DNA of 64,000 bases from Variovorax sp. ZS18.2.2 (GCF_024701975.1 NZ_JANLNM010000003.1:248001-312000); one strand, 5' to 3'; numbered from the stretch's first letter, positions 18,925 to 27,727 are shown. The notes: generated by a model from the sequence alone, not told the origin. Program-made: numbers and translations.

Positions 18925-20184
18925 CTAGGAAGCGCTCGGCGCGTGCTGGCCGGCGCCGGGGCGCGCATCGGCGCGCGCACTCATCACACCCCAGCCGAAG
19001 ATGCCGATGCCCGCGAGCGCGAGCAAGGCGCCGACCCAGCCGGTCGAGGTCCAGCCGAGGCCGGCCGAGATGGCGACCCCGCCGAGCCACGCGCCGAGCG
19101 CATTGGCCATGTTGAAGGCCGAGTGGTTGAGCGCGGCGGCGAGCGTCTGCGCATCGCCGGCCACATCCATCAGGCGGATCTGCAGCGCCGGGCCGATGGC
19201 CACGGTGGTGCCGATCAGGAACACGCCGATGGCGGCCGTGACCACATGCTGCGCCGCGAAGGTGAAGAGCGCGAGCACCACCACCGCGTACACAAGCACG
19301 CCGGCGATGGTGCGCATGAGCGACTTGTCCGCCAGCCGCGAGCCCACGATATTGCCGGTGACCATGCCCAGGCCGAACAGCGCGAGCACGAAGGGCACGT
19401 TGTGCACCGACAGGTGCGCCACCTCGGTGAGCGTGGGCTTGATGTAGCTGAACACCGCGAACATGCCGCCAAAGCCGATGGCGCTGATGCCGAGCGTGAA
19501 CCACACCTGCTTGCGCTTGAACGCGCCGAGTTCGCGCCATGGGCTGGCACCCGCGGCCGCGGCGATGTCGGGCACGTCACGGCGCACGAGCACCACGGCC
19601 ACGAGCGCGATCACGCCGACGAACACGAAGGCCGCGCGCCAGCCGAAGAACTGGCCGAGCCACGCGGCGATGGGCACGCCAACCAGCGTCGCGCCGGTAA
19701 GCCCGAGCATCACGAGGCCCACGGCGCGTGCGCGGCGGCCGGGCGGCGCGAGCGTCGCGGCCACGAGTGCAGCCACGCCGAAGTAGGTGCCGTGCGGCAG
19801 GCCCGTGGCAAAACGCAGCAGGTTGAGCGAGAGATAGCCCGGCGCCATCGCGCTCGCGAAATTGCCGGCGGCAAACACGGCCATCAGCGCGATCAGCAAT
19901 GCGCGTCGGCCCCACCCTGCCGCGAGCACGGCGAGCACCGGGGCGCCGACGACCACGCCGAGCGCATAGGCGCTGATGACGTGGCCGGCCTGCGGAATGG
20001 TGACGTCGATGTCGCGCGCGACCTCGGGCAAGAGGCCCATGATGACGAATTCGCCCGTGCCGATGGCGAAGCCGCCGACGCCGAGCGCGAGCACGGCCCG
20101 CAGGAAATTGACGGGCTTCGACGAAGGGGAAGAAACGGGAATGGCGGTATCCGCGCTGTCCAGCGCGGGTGGGGAGGCGTTCAA
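18925..20184 (-). CDS. MFS transporter, DHA1 family (AraJ/YdhP-like)
   Basis: The 419-residue protein has about 12 predicted membrane helices after a 25-residue Ser/Pro-rich tail. Helix 1 has GGFAIGTGEFVIMGLLPEVA, the signature of the AraJ/YdhP/PbuE-type sugar-efflux and drug-efflux subgroup. PPGRRARAVGLVMLGLTGA and AALNHSAFNMANALGAWLGG are further family motifs. The substrate is not predictable; export of purines, sugars or drugs is known for relatives. It is a single gene, 132 bases from the end of the urt operon on the same strand. Confidence 0.9.
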   Translation of the reverse strand: MNASPPALDSADTAIPVSSPSSKPVNFLRAVLALGVGGFAIGTGEFVIMGLLPEVARDIDVTIPQAGHVISAYALGVVVGAPVLAVLAAGWGRRALLIALMAVFAAGNFASAMAPGYLSLNLLRFATGLPHGTYFGVAALVAATLAPPGRRARAVGLVMLGLTGATLVGVPIAAWLGQFFGWRAAFVFVGVIALVAVVLVRRDVPDIAAAAGASPWRELGAFKRKQVWFTLGISAIGFGGMFAVFSYIKPTLTEVAHLSVHNVPFVLALFGLGMVTGNIVGSRLADKSLMRTIAGVLVYAVVVLALFTFAAQHVVTAAIGVFLIGTTVAIGPALQIRLMDVAGDAQTLAAALNHSAFNMANALGAWLGGVAISAGLGWTSTGWVGALLALAGIGIFGWGVMSARADARPGAGQHAPSAS

Positions 20185-20284
20185 GGCCAGGCTCCTGGGA
20201 GGGCGCCCGGCGGCGACGGGCAGCCTCGAATTTTAGGGTAAACCCTGAATCGAGGCCGATACGCAGATTCCAAGACCCTGCATC

Positions 20285-20307
20285 GGCGGGGTCTCGCAGG
20301 CCCCACC
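20285..20307 (-). terminator. weak hairpin downstream of urtE
   Basis: GGCGGGG pairs with CCCCACC across a 9-base loop just past the urtE stop (one G-T pair). There is no U-run, so it is at best a pause or 3'-end stabilising hairpin for the urt transcript. Confidence 0.25.
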
Positions 20308-20316
20308 GAGGATCGA

Positions 20317-21009
20317 TCAGATCGCCACGAGCTGGCGCACGCCCTGCGCTTCCATGTCCTTGCCCAGGCCGCGGGCGATGACCTCGCCGCGCTCCATCAC
20401 GAGGTAGTCGTCGGCCAGTTCCTGCGCGAAATCGTAGTACTGCTCGCACAGCACGATGGCCATGTCGCCGCGGTCGGCCAGCATGCGGATGACGCGGCCG
20501 ATGTCCTTGATGATGCTCGGCTGGATGCCCTCGGTGGGCTCGTCGAGGATCAGCAGCTTGGGTTTGGGCGCGAGCGCGCGCGCAATGGCCAGTTGCTGCT
20601 GCTGCCCGCCGGAGAGGTCGCCGCCCCGCCGGTTGATCATCTGCTTGAGCACCGGGAACAGCTCGAACAGTTCCGACGGAATGGGCGTGCTGCCGCTCTT
20701 GTAGGCCAGGCCCATGCGCAAGTTCTCTTCGACCGTGAGCCTCGCGAAGATCTCGCGGCCCTGCGGCACGAAGCCGATGCCCGCCCTCGCCCTGTCGTAA
20801 GGCGTGGCCTTCTGGATCGGCTTGCCTTCGAGCTCGATGCTCCCGCTTTTGATGGGCACGAGGCCCATCAGCGACTTGAGCAGCGTCGTCTTGCCCACGC
20901 CGTTGCGGCCCAGCAGCACGGTGACCTTGCCGAGCGTGGCTTCGAAGCTCACGTCCCTGAGGATGTGCGAGCCGCCGTAGTACTGGTGGATGTTCTTGAC
21001 TGTCAGCAT
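20317..21009 (-). CDS. urtE: urea ABC transporter ATP-binding protein UrtE
   Basis: A 230-residue ABC ATPase of the branched-chain amino acid/urea (LivF-like) group. Walker A is LLGRNGVGKTTLLKSLMG, the signature DLSGGQQQQLAIARAL and Walker B LLILDEPTEGIQPS, with the H-loop replaced by CEQYYDF as in LivF/UrtE proteins. The start motif MLTVKNIHQYYGGSHILRDV and the downstream GLVPIKSGSIELEGK are characteristic of UrtE. It lies 16 bases after urtD and is the last gene of the urea uptake operon. Together with UrtD it powers the UrtB-UrtC channel at the cytoplasmic face of the inner membrane. Confidence 0.95.
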   Translation of the reverse strand: MLTVKNIHQYYGGSHILRDVSFEATLGKVTVLLGRNGVGKTTLLKSLMGLVPIKSGSIELEGKPIQKATPYDRARAGIGFVPQGREIFARLTVEENLRMGLAYKSGSTPIPSELFELFPVLKQMINRRGGDLSGGQQQQLAIARALAPKPKLLILDEPTEGIQPSIIKDIGRVIRMLADRGDMAIVLCEQYYDFAQELADDYLVMERGEVIARGLGKDMEAQGVRQLVAI

Positions 21010-21025
21010 GGCTTCGGTTCCTCCG

Positions 21026-21904
21026 TCAGCGGCCCAGATAGACCTCGATCACGCGCTCGTCGGCCTGCACCTCGTCGAGCGTGCCTTGCGCCAGCACGGA
21101 GCCGTCGCACAGCACGGTGACGATTTCGGAGATCGTGCGGATGAAGCTCATGTCGTGCTCCACCACCATCAGCGAATGCTTGCCCTTGAGCGTGAGGAAG
21201 AGTTCGGCGGTGCGCGCCGTTTCTTCATCGGTCATGCCGGCCACGGGCTCGTCGAGCAAGAGCAGTTTCGGGTCCTGCATCAGCAGCATGCCGATCTCCA
21301 GCCACTGCTTCTGGCCATGGCTCAGGTTGCCTGCGAGACGCGACACGCTGTCGGCCAGGTGGATGGTCTCCAGCACCTCTGCGAGCCGGTCGCTCTGCGC
21401 GGAGTCGAGCTTGAAGAGCATCGACGCGCGCACGCCCTTGTTGGTCTTCAGCGCGAGCTCGAGGTTCTCGAACACGGTGAGGTGCTCGAACACCGTTGGC
21501 TTCTGGAACTTCCGCCCGATGCCCAGTTGAGCGATGTCGGCCTCGCGGTGGCGCAACAGATCGATGGTGCTGCCGAAGAACACGGTGCCCGAATCGGGCC
21601 GCGTCTTGCCGGTGATGATGTCCATCATCGTGGTCTTGCCCGCGCCATTGGGGCCGATGATGCAGCGCAGCTCGCCCGGTGCGATGTCCAGCGAGAGCTT
21701 GTTGATGGCCTTGAAGCCGTCGAAGCTCACGCTCACGTCTTCCAGGTACAGGATGCGGCCGTGCGTGATGTCGACTTCGCCTGGCGTGGCGATGCGGCCG
21801 AAGCCGGCCTCGCGGCCACCCGACTCGGTGCTGCCGCTCGCGGAGGGAACGCCGTGGGCGCGGGCCGCGCGCTGGGCACCGGCTTCCATCAGGTCGGGCG
21901 TCAT
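21026..21904 (-). CDS. urtD: urea ABC transporter ATP-binding protein UrtD
   Basis: The 292-residue LivG-like ATPase starts at an ATG overlapping the urtC stop by four bases. Residues 1-50 form a non-conserved Gly/Ser-rich leader before ILYLEDVSVSFDGFKAIN. Walker A is IIGPNGAGKTTMMDIITG, the signature NLSHGQKQWLEIGMLL, Walker B LLLLDEPVAGMTDEE and the switch His VVEHDMSFIR. VFFGSTIDLLRHREADIA and GIGRKFQKPTVFEHLTV are typical UrtD segments. It pairs with UrtE to hydrolyse ATP for urea import. The long leader is common in this family in beta-proteobacteria; a shorter start is possible but has no ATG before the ABC domain. Confidence 0.94.
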   Translation of the reverse strand: MTPDLMEAGAQRAARAHGVPSASGSTESGGREAGFGRIATPGEVDITHGRILYLEDVSVSFDGFKAINKLSLDIAPGELRCIIGPNGAGKTTMMDIITGKTRPDSGTVFFGSTIDLLRHREADIAQLGIGRKFQKPTVFEHLTVFENLELALKTNKGVRASMLFKLDSAQSDRLAEVLETIHLADSVSRLAGNLSHGQKQWLEIGMLLMQDPKLLLLDEPVAGMTDEETARTAELFLTLKGKHSLMVVEHDMSFIRTISEIVTVLCDGSVLAQGTLDEVQADERVIEVYLGR

Positions 21905-23115
21905 GCGCGGGCTCCCTTCGCATCCACGGGCAGCGACTTCAGCGCATCGGGCTCGACGCCCTCCTCCGCCGCCACGGCGCGTCGCGCCTCCTGCACGGGT
22001 TCGGCCGGCGGCGCCTTCTCGCGCGACAACCACTTCTTCACCAGACCCACGATGCCGTTCGGCAGGAACAGCGTGACGGCGATGAACAAGGCGCCCAAAA
22101 AGTACAGCCAGTACTCGGGATACGCCACCGTGAGCCAGCTCTTCGCGCCGTTCACGATGAATGCGCCGATGATCGGCCCGATCAGCGTGGCCCGACCACC
22201 CACCGCCGCCCAGATCGCGATCTCGATGGAGTTGGCCGCGCTCATCTCACCCGGGTTGATGATGCCGACCTGCGGCACATACAACGCGCCGGCCACGCCG
22301 CACATCACGGCCGAAATCACCCAGATCGTGAGCTTGTAGGGCAACGGGTTGTAGCCCGAGAACATCACGCGCGTTTCCGCATCGCGAATGGCCTGCAGCA
22401 CGCGGCCGAACTTGCTGCCGATGAGCCACTTCGCGAACAGGAAGAAGCCCAGCAACGTGAGGCCGGTGAGCGCGAAAAGCGTCATGCGCATCTCTTGCGT
22501 GGCGATCGGGATGTTCAGGATGCGCTTGAAGTCGGTGAAGCCGTTGTTGCCGCCGAAGCCCGTCTCGTTGCGGAAGAACAGCAGCATCGCCGCAAAGGTC
22601 ATGGCCTGCGTGATGATCGAGAAATACACGCCCTTGATGCGCGAGCGAAAGGCGAAGAAGCCGAACACGAAGGCGATGAGGCCCGGCACCGCGACGATGA
22701 GGATCAGCGTGGCGATGAAGCTGTCGCTGAAGGTCCAGTGCCAGGGCAGCGTCTTCCAGTCGAGGAACACCATGAAGTCCGGCAGGTCGCTCTTGTAGTT
22801 GCCGTCGCGGCCGATCTGGCGCATGAGGTACATGCCCATCATGTAGCCGCCCAGCGCGAAGAAGAGACCGTGGCCCAGCGAGAGGATGCCGGTGTAGCCC
22901 CAGATCAGGTCCATCGCCAGCGCGCAGATGGCGTAGCACATGACCTTGCCGACGAGTGCCACGGCGTAGTCGCTCATGTGCAGCGGGCTGTCGACCGGCA
23001 CCACGATGTTGAGCACCGGCGCCACCGCGCACACCACGATCAGCGCGACGAAGAAGGCCGTCCAGCCCTTGCCACTCAGCAGCGGCCCCTTGGTTGGCAA
23101 CACGACCTTGCTCAT
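21901..23115 (-). CDS. urtC: urea ABC transporter permease UrtC
   Basis: A 404-residue LivM-like permease with about nine membrane helices. YAICALAMDLIWGYTGILSLGHGLFFALGGYMMGMYLM and the periplasmic-side stretch around DFMVFLDWKTLPWHWTF mark it as UrtC rather than LivM. The conserved cytoplasmic coupling region reads AIRDAETRVMFSGYNPL. The C-terminal tail is longer than usual and Ala/Glu-rich (EKAPPAEPVQEARRAVA). Its start overlaps the urtB stop and its stop overlaps the urtD start, four bases each, so the three are translationally coupled. It forms the transmembrane urea path with UrtB. Confidence 0.95.
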   Translation of the reverse strand: MSKVVLPTKGPLLSGKGWTAFFVALIVVCAVAPVLNIVVPVDSPLHMSDYAVALVGKVMCYAICALAMDLIWGYTGILSLGHGLFFALGGYMMGMYLMRQIGRDGNYKSDLPDFMVFLDWKTLPWHWTFSDSFIATLILIVAVPGLIAFVFGFFAFRSRIKGVYFSIITQAMTFAAMLLFFRNETGFGGNNGFTDFKRILNIPIATQEMRMTLFALTGLTLLGFFLFAKWLIGSKFGRVLQAIRDAETRVMFSGYNPLPYKLTIWVISAVMCGVAGALYVPQVGIINPGEMSAANSIEIAIWAAVGGRATLIGPIIGAFIVNGAKSWLTVAYPEYWLYFLGALFIAVTLFLPNGIVGLVKKWLSREKAPPAEPVQEARRAVAAEEGVEPDALKSLPVDAKGARA

Positions 23116-24698
23116 GCCTCTGCGCTCCGACCCTTCATGGCAAAGATGCCTTGAGGTCTCTTTTGAATGAAGATGATGATGAAGACAAGCACCGCGATCT
23201 TGGCGAGCACCGCGCCCGCCCAGCCTTCGATGAACTTGTTGAGAATGCCCAGCCCCAGCGCCGCATACACGGTGCCCGCGAGCTGGCCGACGCCGCCCAT
23301 CACGACCACCATGAAGCTGTCGACGATGTAGCTCTGGCCGAGGTCGGGGCCGACGTTGCCGATCTGGCTCAGCGCGCAGCCCGCGAGGCCCGCGATGCCG
23401 GAGCCGAGCGCGAAGGCGTAGGTGTCGATGCGCGCGGTGTTCACGCCCATGCACGAGGCGATCGGACGGTTCTGCGTCACACCGCGCACGAAGAGGCCCA
23501 GGCGCGTCTTGCCGATGAGCCAGCCCATCGCGAGCAGCACGAGCACCGCGAAGACGATGATGCAGATGCGGTTCCACGGCAGCGTGACGTTGCTCAGCAT
23601 CGTGAAGCCGCCACTCATCCAGCCGGGGTTTTCCACGCCGACGTTCTGCGCGCCGAAGAGCGTGCGCACGAGCTGCTGCAGCATCAGGCTGATGCCCCAG
23701 GTGGCCAGCAGCGTCTCCAGCGGCCGACCGTAGAGGAAGCGGATCACACCACGCTCCAGCACTGCACCCACGAGCGCCGATGCAAGGAACGACACGGGAA
23801 TCGCGGCGACCAGGTACCAGCCGAACGCCGCCTCGGGCATGTACTTCTGGAAGATGCCCTGCATCACGTAGGTGGCGTAGGCGCCGATCATCATCAGCTC
23901 GCCGTGCGCCATGTTGATGACGCCCATCAGGCCGTAGGTGATGGCAAGGCCGAGCGCGGCGAGCAGCAGCACCGAGCCCAGGCTGATGCCGCTGAACACG
24001 GCGTTGATGCGGTCGCCCCAGACCAGCGCGCCGTCGATGTTGGCGATGGACGCGGCAATGGCCGTCTTCACATCGGCCTCGGTCTCGTCGGCCAGGCGCT
24101 GGTTGAGCAGCAGCTTGGTGTCGGGGTTGCGGTTGCTGCCCAGTTCCTTGGCGGCCACGAGGCGCTTGGCCTTGTCGGCACTGGTGAGCATGCCGGCGGC
24201 GCGCACGAGTTCGAGCTGCGCCTTGATCTTCGGGTTGGTCTCGGCGGCCAGCGCCTTCTCGACCATGGGGATGCGGGATTCGTCCGGCTCCTTGAAGAGC
24301 GCCTGCGCGGCTTCGGCGCGCACCGCGTCGTCCTTGCTCGTGAGTTTGAGCGCGGCCTGCGCGGCATCGAGCGCGCCGCGCATGAGGTTGTTGTTGACGA
24401 CGTCTTCGGCGGTGTCGGGCACTTTCAGTTCGGCGCCGGTGACGGGGTCGTAGCCCTTGTCGGCCTTCATCACGAAGACCTTGTCTTCGGTGTACTTCAC
24501 GGCGTCGTCGGACATGGCCTGGATGAAGGCGGCGGTCTTGTCGTCGGCGGTGAGGACGGCCTTGTTGAGCGCGGCGATGCGGGCTTCGGATTCGCCGGAG
24601 GCGATGGCCCGGGCTTCGTCGGCGGTCAGCGCGTGGGCGGCCGATGCCATGAAGAGCATGGCGGCGAGTGCGCAGTGAAGGGATCGTCGAAGCATCAT
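23112..24698 (-). CDS. urtB: urea ABC transporter permease UrtB
   Basis: The 528-residue form of UrtB, with a signal peptide (MMLRRSLHCALAAMLFMASAAHA) and an extracytoplasmic helical domain of about 200 residues before the LivH-like membrane part. The membrane part has AALGLAITYGLMGVINMAHGELMMIGAY, GRPLETLLATWGISLMLQQL and QNRPIASCMGVNTARID. The long N-terminal domain is normal for proteobacterial UrtB. Two adjacent ATGs at 24698 and 24695 are candidate starts; neither has a good ribosome site. A palindromic repeat separates the gene from urtA, which may lower expression of the permeases and ATPases relative to the binding protein. Confidence 0.94.
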   Translation of the reverse strand: MMLRRSLHCALAAMLFMASAAHALTADEARAIASGESEARIAALNKAVLTADDKTAAFIQAMSDDAVKYTEDKVFVMKADKGYDPVTGAELKVPDTAEDVVNNNLMRGALDAAQAALKLTSKDDAVRAEAAQALFKEPDESRIPMVEKALAAETNPKIKAQLELVRAAGMLTSADKAKRLVAAKELGSNRNPDTKLLLNQRLADETEADVKTAIAASIANIDGALVWGDRINAVFSGISLGSVLLLAALGLAITYGLMGVINMAHGELMMIGAYATYVMQGIFQKYMPEAAFGWYLVAAIPVSFLASALVGAVLERGVIRFLYGRPLETLLATWGISLMLQQLVRTLFGAQNVGVENPGWMSGGFTMLSNVTLPWNRICIIVFAVLVLLAMGWLIGKTRLGLFVRGVTQNRPIASCMGVNTARIDTYAFALGSGIAGLAGCALSQIGNVGPDLGQSYIVDSFMVVVMGGVGQLAGTVYAALGLGILNKFIEGWAGAVLAKIAVLVFIIIFIQKRPQGIFAMKGRSAEA

Positions 24699-24718
24699 GA
24701 ACTTGGAAGTTGGGTTGG

Positions 24719-24834
24719 CTCCCTCCCCTTCCGGGGGAGGGTTGGGGTGGGGGCACGCGGCGCCAACAAGGACGCAGTGACCGAATCGACCGCCGCTTGC
24801 CCCCACCCCTGCCCTCCCCCGGAAGGGGAGGGAG
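24719..24834. repeat. two-armed GC-rich palindromic repeat, copy 2, between urtA and urtB
   Basis: About 116 bases. The left arm begins CTCCCTCCCC-TTCC-GGGGGAGGG and continues TTGGGGTGGGGGCA; the right arm is TTGCCCCCACCCCTGCC followed by CTCCCCCGGAAGGGGAGGGAG. Arms match copy 1 at 17683-17784 closely, while the centre differs (here about 45 bases with no similarity). It starts 8 bases after the urtA stop and ends about 20 bases before urtB, so it is transcribed within the operon and would form a large stem with side hairpins in the mRNA. Confidence 0.82.
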
Positions 24835-24842
24835 AAACACAC

Positions 24843-26111
24843 TTACATCGACTTGCCAGCAGGCTGATCCGGCTTCTTGTCGTTGCCTTCGATGTACGGG
24901 CTCCAAGGCTTGGCCTTCACCGGACCCGGCGTCTTCCACACCACATTGAACTGACCATCGGCCTTGATCTCGCCGATGAACACGCTCTTGTGCAGGTGAT
25001 GGTTCTTCTCGTCCATCTTCGAGACGATGCCCGAAGGTGCAGTGAAGGTCTGGCCGGCCATGGCAGCGATCACCTTGTCGGTGTCGGTCGACTTGGCCTT
25101 CTCGACCGCCTGCTTCCACATGTGGATGCCGATCCAGGTGGCTTCCATCGGGTCGTTGGTGAGCGGCTTGTCCTTGTGGCCGGCGATGTTCTTGGCCTTG
25201 GCGTAGTCGCTCCACTGCTTGATGAACGCGGTGTTGGTCGGGTTCTTGATCGACATGAAGTAGTTCCATGCGGCCAGGTGACCCACGAGCGGCTTGGTGT
25301 CCACGCCGCGCAGTTCTTCTTCGCCCACCGAGAAGGCGACGACCGGCACGTCCTTGGCCTTCAGGCCCGCGTTGCCAAGTTCCTTGTAGAAGGGCACGTT
25401 GGAGTCGCCGTTGATGGTCGAGACCACCGCCGTCTTGCCGCCGGCCGAGAACTTCTTGATGTCGGCGACGATGGTCTGGTAGTCGCTGTGGCCGAAGGGG
25501 GTGTACTTCTCGTCGATGTCGGTGTCCTTCACGCCCTTGCTCTTCAAGTAGGCGCGCAGGATCTTGTTGGTGGTGCGGGGGTAGACGTAGTCGGTGCCCA
25601 GCAGCACCCAGCGCTTGGCGCCGCCGCCTTCCTTGCTCATCAGGTAATCGACGGCCGGGATGGCTTGCTGGTTGGGCGCGGCGCCCGTGTAGAACACGTT
25701 CTTCGAGAGCTCTTCACCTTCGTACTGCACGGGGTAGAACAGGAGGCCGTTCATTTCTTCAACGACGGGCAGCACCGACTTGCGCGACACCGAGGTCCAG
25801 CAGCCGAAGATCACCGAGACCTTGTCCTGGCCGAGCAGCTGCTTGGTTTTTTCAGCGAACAGAGGCCAGTTGGAAGCCGGGTCGACGATCACGGGCTCGA
25901 GCTGCTTGCCCAGCACGCCGCCCTTCTTGTTGATGTCTTCGATGGCCATCAGCACCGTGTCTTTCAACACGGTTTCCGAGATGGCCATCGTGCCCGACAG
26001 CGAGTGCAGCACGCCGACCTTGATGGTGTCGGCAGCGAAAGCGGGCGCAGCAGAAATGCTGGCCAGCGCGACGGCGGCGGTGAGCGCCTTGAGTGTGAAA
26101 CGACGTTGCAT
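24843..26111 (-). CDS. urtA: urea ABC transporter substrate-binding protein UrtA
   Basis: The 422-residue periplasmic binding protein starts at an ATG preceded by AGGAG; an earlier in-frame start at 26150 lacks this. A Sec signal peptide (RRFTLKALTAAVALASISAAPAFA) is cleaved near residue 26. TIKVGVLHSLSGTMAISE, the aromatic cluster FGCWTSVSRKSVLPV and FYPVQYEGEE, and EATWIGIHMWKQAVEKA are diagnostic of UrtA within the branched-chain amino acid binding family. It is the first gene of urtABCDE. A 6+6 palindrome about 95 bases upstream is a candidate operator, and nitrogen control is expected for this operon from other bacteria. No urease genes lie in the window. Confidence 0.96.
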   Translation of the reverse strand: MQRRFTLKALTAAVALASISAAPAFAADTIKVGVLHSLSGTMAISETVLKDTVLMAIEDINKKGGVLGKQLEPVIVDPASNWPLFAEKTKQLLGQDKVSVIFGCWTSVSRKSVLPVVEEMNGLLFYPVQYEGEELSKNVFYTGAAPNQQAIPAVDYLMSKEGGGAKRWVLLGTDYVYPRTTNKILRAYLKSKGVKDTDIDEKYTPFGHSDYQTIVADIKKFSAGGKTAVVSTINGDSNVPFYKELGNAGLKAKDVPVVAFSVGEEELRGVDTKPLVGHLAAWNYFMSIKNPTNTAFIKQWSDYAKAKNIAGHKDKPLTNDPMEATWIGIHMWKQAVEKAKSTDTDKVIAAMAGQTFTAPSGIVSKMDEKNHHLHKSVFIGEIKADGQFNVVWKTPGPVKAKPWSPYIEGNDKKPDQPAGKSM

Positions 26112-26201
26112 ATGGACTCCTGCTCCGGTTGGGTTGAACCTTGTCGACAACGCGCGGCTGTCGATGGGGAGGAGTCTGCGGAATGCACCAACAAGGGGAA
26201 A

Positions 26202-26217
26202 TACGCCGGGTGGCGTA
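26202..26217. promoter_or_regulatory. candidate operator palindrome upstream of urtA
   Basis: TACGCC-GGGT-GGCGTA is a perfect 6-base dyad with a 4-base spacer in the 117-base gap between urtA and the next gene. It lies 91-106 bases before the urtA start, a usual place for an activator or repressor site. I could not identify a sigma-54 or sigma-70 promoter convincingly. Confidence 0.35.
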
Positions 26218-26228
26218 CACGGAGGTAC

Positions 26229-26558
26229 TCAGGCGGGTGGCTTGGCGCCAGCGGGGTACTTCTGCGCGTTGACGACCATCTTTCGCTGCGCCGCGTCGAT
26301 CAGGTCGATGCCGAGCTTGTCGGCAAGCTGAAGCAGATAGAGAAACACATCCGCCATTTCGGCACCGACCTCGGCGCGCTTCTCGGGGTCGAGCGACCGG
26401 CTCTGCGCTTCGGTGAGCCACTGGAAATGTTCGAGCAGTTCGGCCGCTTCGACCGAGAGTGCCGAGGCGAGGTTCTTCGGCGAATGAAACTGCTCCCAGT
26501 CTCTCGCTTCGGCGAAATCGCGAAGGTCCTGAATCAGCCGTTGCAGATCGGTTGCCAT
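26229..26558 (-). CDS. MazG-like nucleotide pyrophosphohydrolase (YpjD/RS21-C6 type)
   Basis: The start is the ATG for MATDLQRLIQDLRDFAEARDW (26558), giving 109 residues, the usual size for single-domain MazG-like proteins. The Mg-binding residues are readable as the helix LSVEAAELLEHFQW and the second helix EVGAEMADVFLYLLQLAD, matching the EExxE...ExxD pattern. FAEARDWEQFHSPKNLA is the substrate-loop signature of the RS21-C6/dCTPase-like group. It likely hydrolyses non-canonical or excess nucleoside triphosphates to monophosphate and PPi. It lies on the same strand upstream of urtA by 117 bases; no functional link to urea uptake is apparent. Confidence 0.88.
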   Translation of the reverse strand: MATDLQRLIQDLRDFAEARDWEQFHSPKNLASALSVEAAELLEHFQWLTEAQSRSLDPEKRAEVGAEMADVFLYLLQLADKLGIDLIDAAQRKMVVNAQKYPAGAKPPA

Positions 26559-26674
26559 GCATTCGTTCCTGTAGTGCGAGAACGAGTGTGGCACGGGCTG
26601 AGAAGCCCAGATTGGGCAAGCACTGCCTGCGCAGGACTGTCCGCTTGCCTCTGCGCGATGGCCTTGGATGCGCG

Positions 26675-27727
26675 TCAGTGTTCGCGCCCGGCTGCCACAC
26701 GCTTGAACTGCGCCACCGCAAAGGCCCACGTCATGCGCGTGGCATCGGGCCCGGTCGCATCGCTGAACAGCAGCTTCGACGCGCCACCGCTCCACGCATG
26801 CCCCAGCCCCGCGATCTCACACAGCGAGACCACCGTGCGGCCCTTGCGCTTGAAGTCGGTCACGCGCATCGGGCGGCGCTTGCCGCGCTGCACGTCGCGC
26901 GGCAATCCGGGCCGCGCGCCCATGGCCGTCGCCCACACCGCGGCGCTGTTGACGGCATTGCTGGGCGCGACCACGGCGTCGGCATCGCCGTGCAGCACGA
27001 GCATCGGCGGCAGCGTCGCGAAGATGGCCGCGGCGCCCATCGCCTTGCCGACCGCGGTGACGGGCATCGGCGGCACGTTCTGGCCGCGCATCGCACCGAG
27101 CGCGGTGGCCGACGACTTCGCGGCGCCGGGCGCCACGCCCGAATGCATGACGACGGCACGAAAGCGCTGCGGGTAGCGTGTGGCCAGCAGCGCCGCCATG
27201 CTGGCGCCGGCGGAGAGGCCGGCCAGCGCGACGCGCTCGCGGTCCACCGGATAGAGCATGCAGGCCTGGTCGACCGCGGCCATCAGCGTCGCGGCCTCGG
27301 CGTCGGCCTTGCCGGATCGGCGCTCGTACCAGTTCCAGCAGCCTTGCGGATGCGCGAGCCGGTCCTGCTCGGGGTAGAGCACCAGGAAGCGCTGACGCAC
27401 CGCCAGCGCGTTCATGCGCGTGCTGGCGGCAAGGTCGCGCCCGGTCTGCCCACAGCCGTGCAGCATGACCATGAGCGGCAACTTCTCGCCGGGCTGCAGG
27501 CGCAGATCTGCGGGGCGGAACAGGTGATAGCCCCGCGCGCCGCCGGGGCCGATCGCCATGCCGCTGAGCCAGTCGCCCTTGCCGGGCGGCGGCTTGAGCC
27601 GCTTGGCGGTCGCGCGCTGCACCTGGCCCGCCACGCGCTTGCTGTTGCTCAGGGCGATCCTGGTGAGCGCCTTGAGGTTGCGCTCGTAAGCGCGGGCGAA
27701 GACGGAAGCGGTGGAGCGACGGGCCAT
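26675..27727 (-). CDS. PHB depolymerase family esterase (LpqC/Esterase_PHB)
   Basis: A 350-residue alpha/beta hydrolase. The start is the ATG for MARRSTASVFARAYERN. The oxyanion region LMVMLHGCGQTGRDLA and CWNWYE are hallmarks of the Esterase_PHB family. The nucleophile elbow is ALAGLSAGASMAALLA (GxSxG), the acid is in LVLHGDADAVV and the His in GLGHAWSGG. There is no Sec signal peptide; the N-terminus is a basic amphipathic helix, so it may be cytoplasmic or exported by another route. Members act on PHB oligomers, feruloyl esters or other short esters, and the substrate here cannot be assigned. It sits between PPK2 and the MazG-like gene on the same strand. Confidence 0.9.
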   Translation of the reverse strand: MARRSTASVFARAYERNLKALTRIALSNSKRVAGQVQRATAKRLKPPPGKGDWLSGMAIGPGGARGYHLFRPADLRLQPGEKLPLMVMLHGCGQTGRDLAASTRMNALAVRQRFLVLYPEQDRLAHPQGCWNWYERRSGKADAEAATLMAAVDQACMLYPVDRERVALAGLSAGASMAALLATRYPQRFRAVVMHSGVAPGAAKSSATALGAMRGQNVPPMPVTAVGKAMGAAAIFATLPPMLVLHGDADAVVAPSNAVNSAAVWATAMGARPGLPRDVQRGKRRPMRVTDFKRKGRTVVSLCEIAGLGHAWSGGASKLLFSDATGPDATRMTWAFAVAQFKRVAAGREH

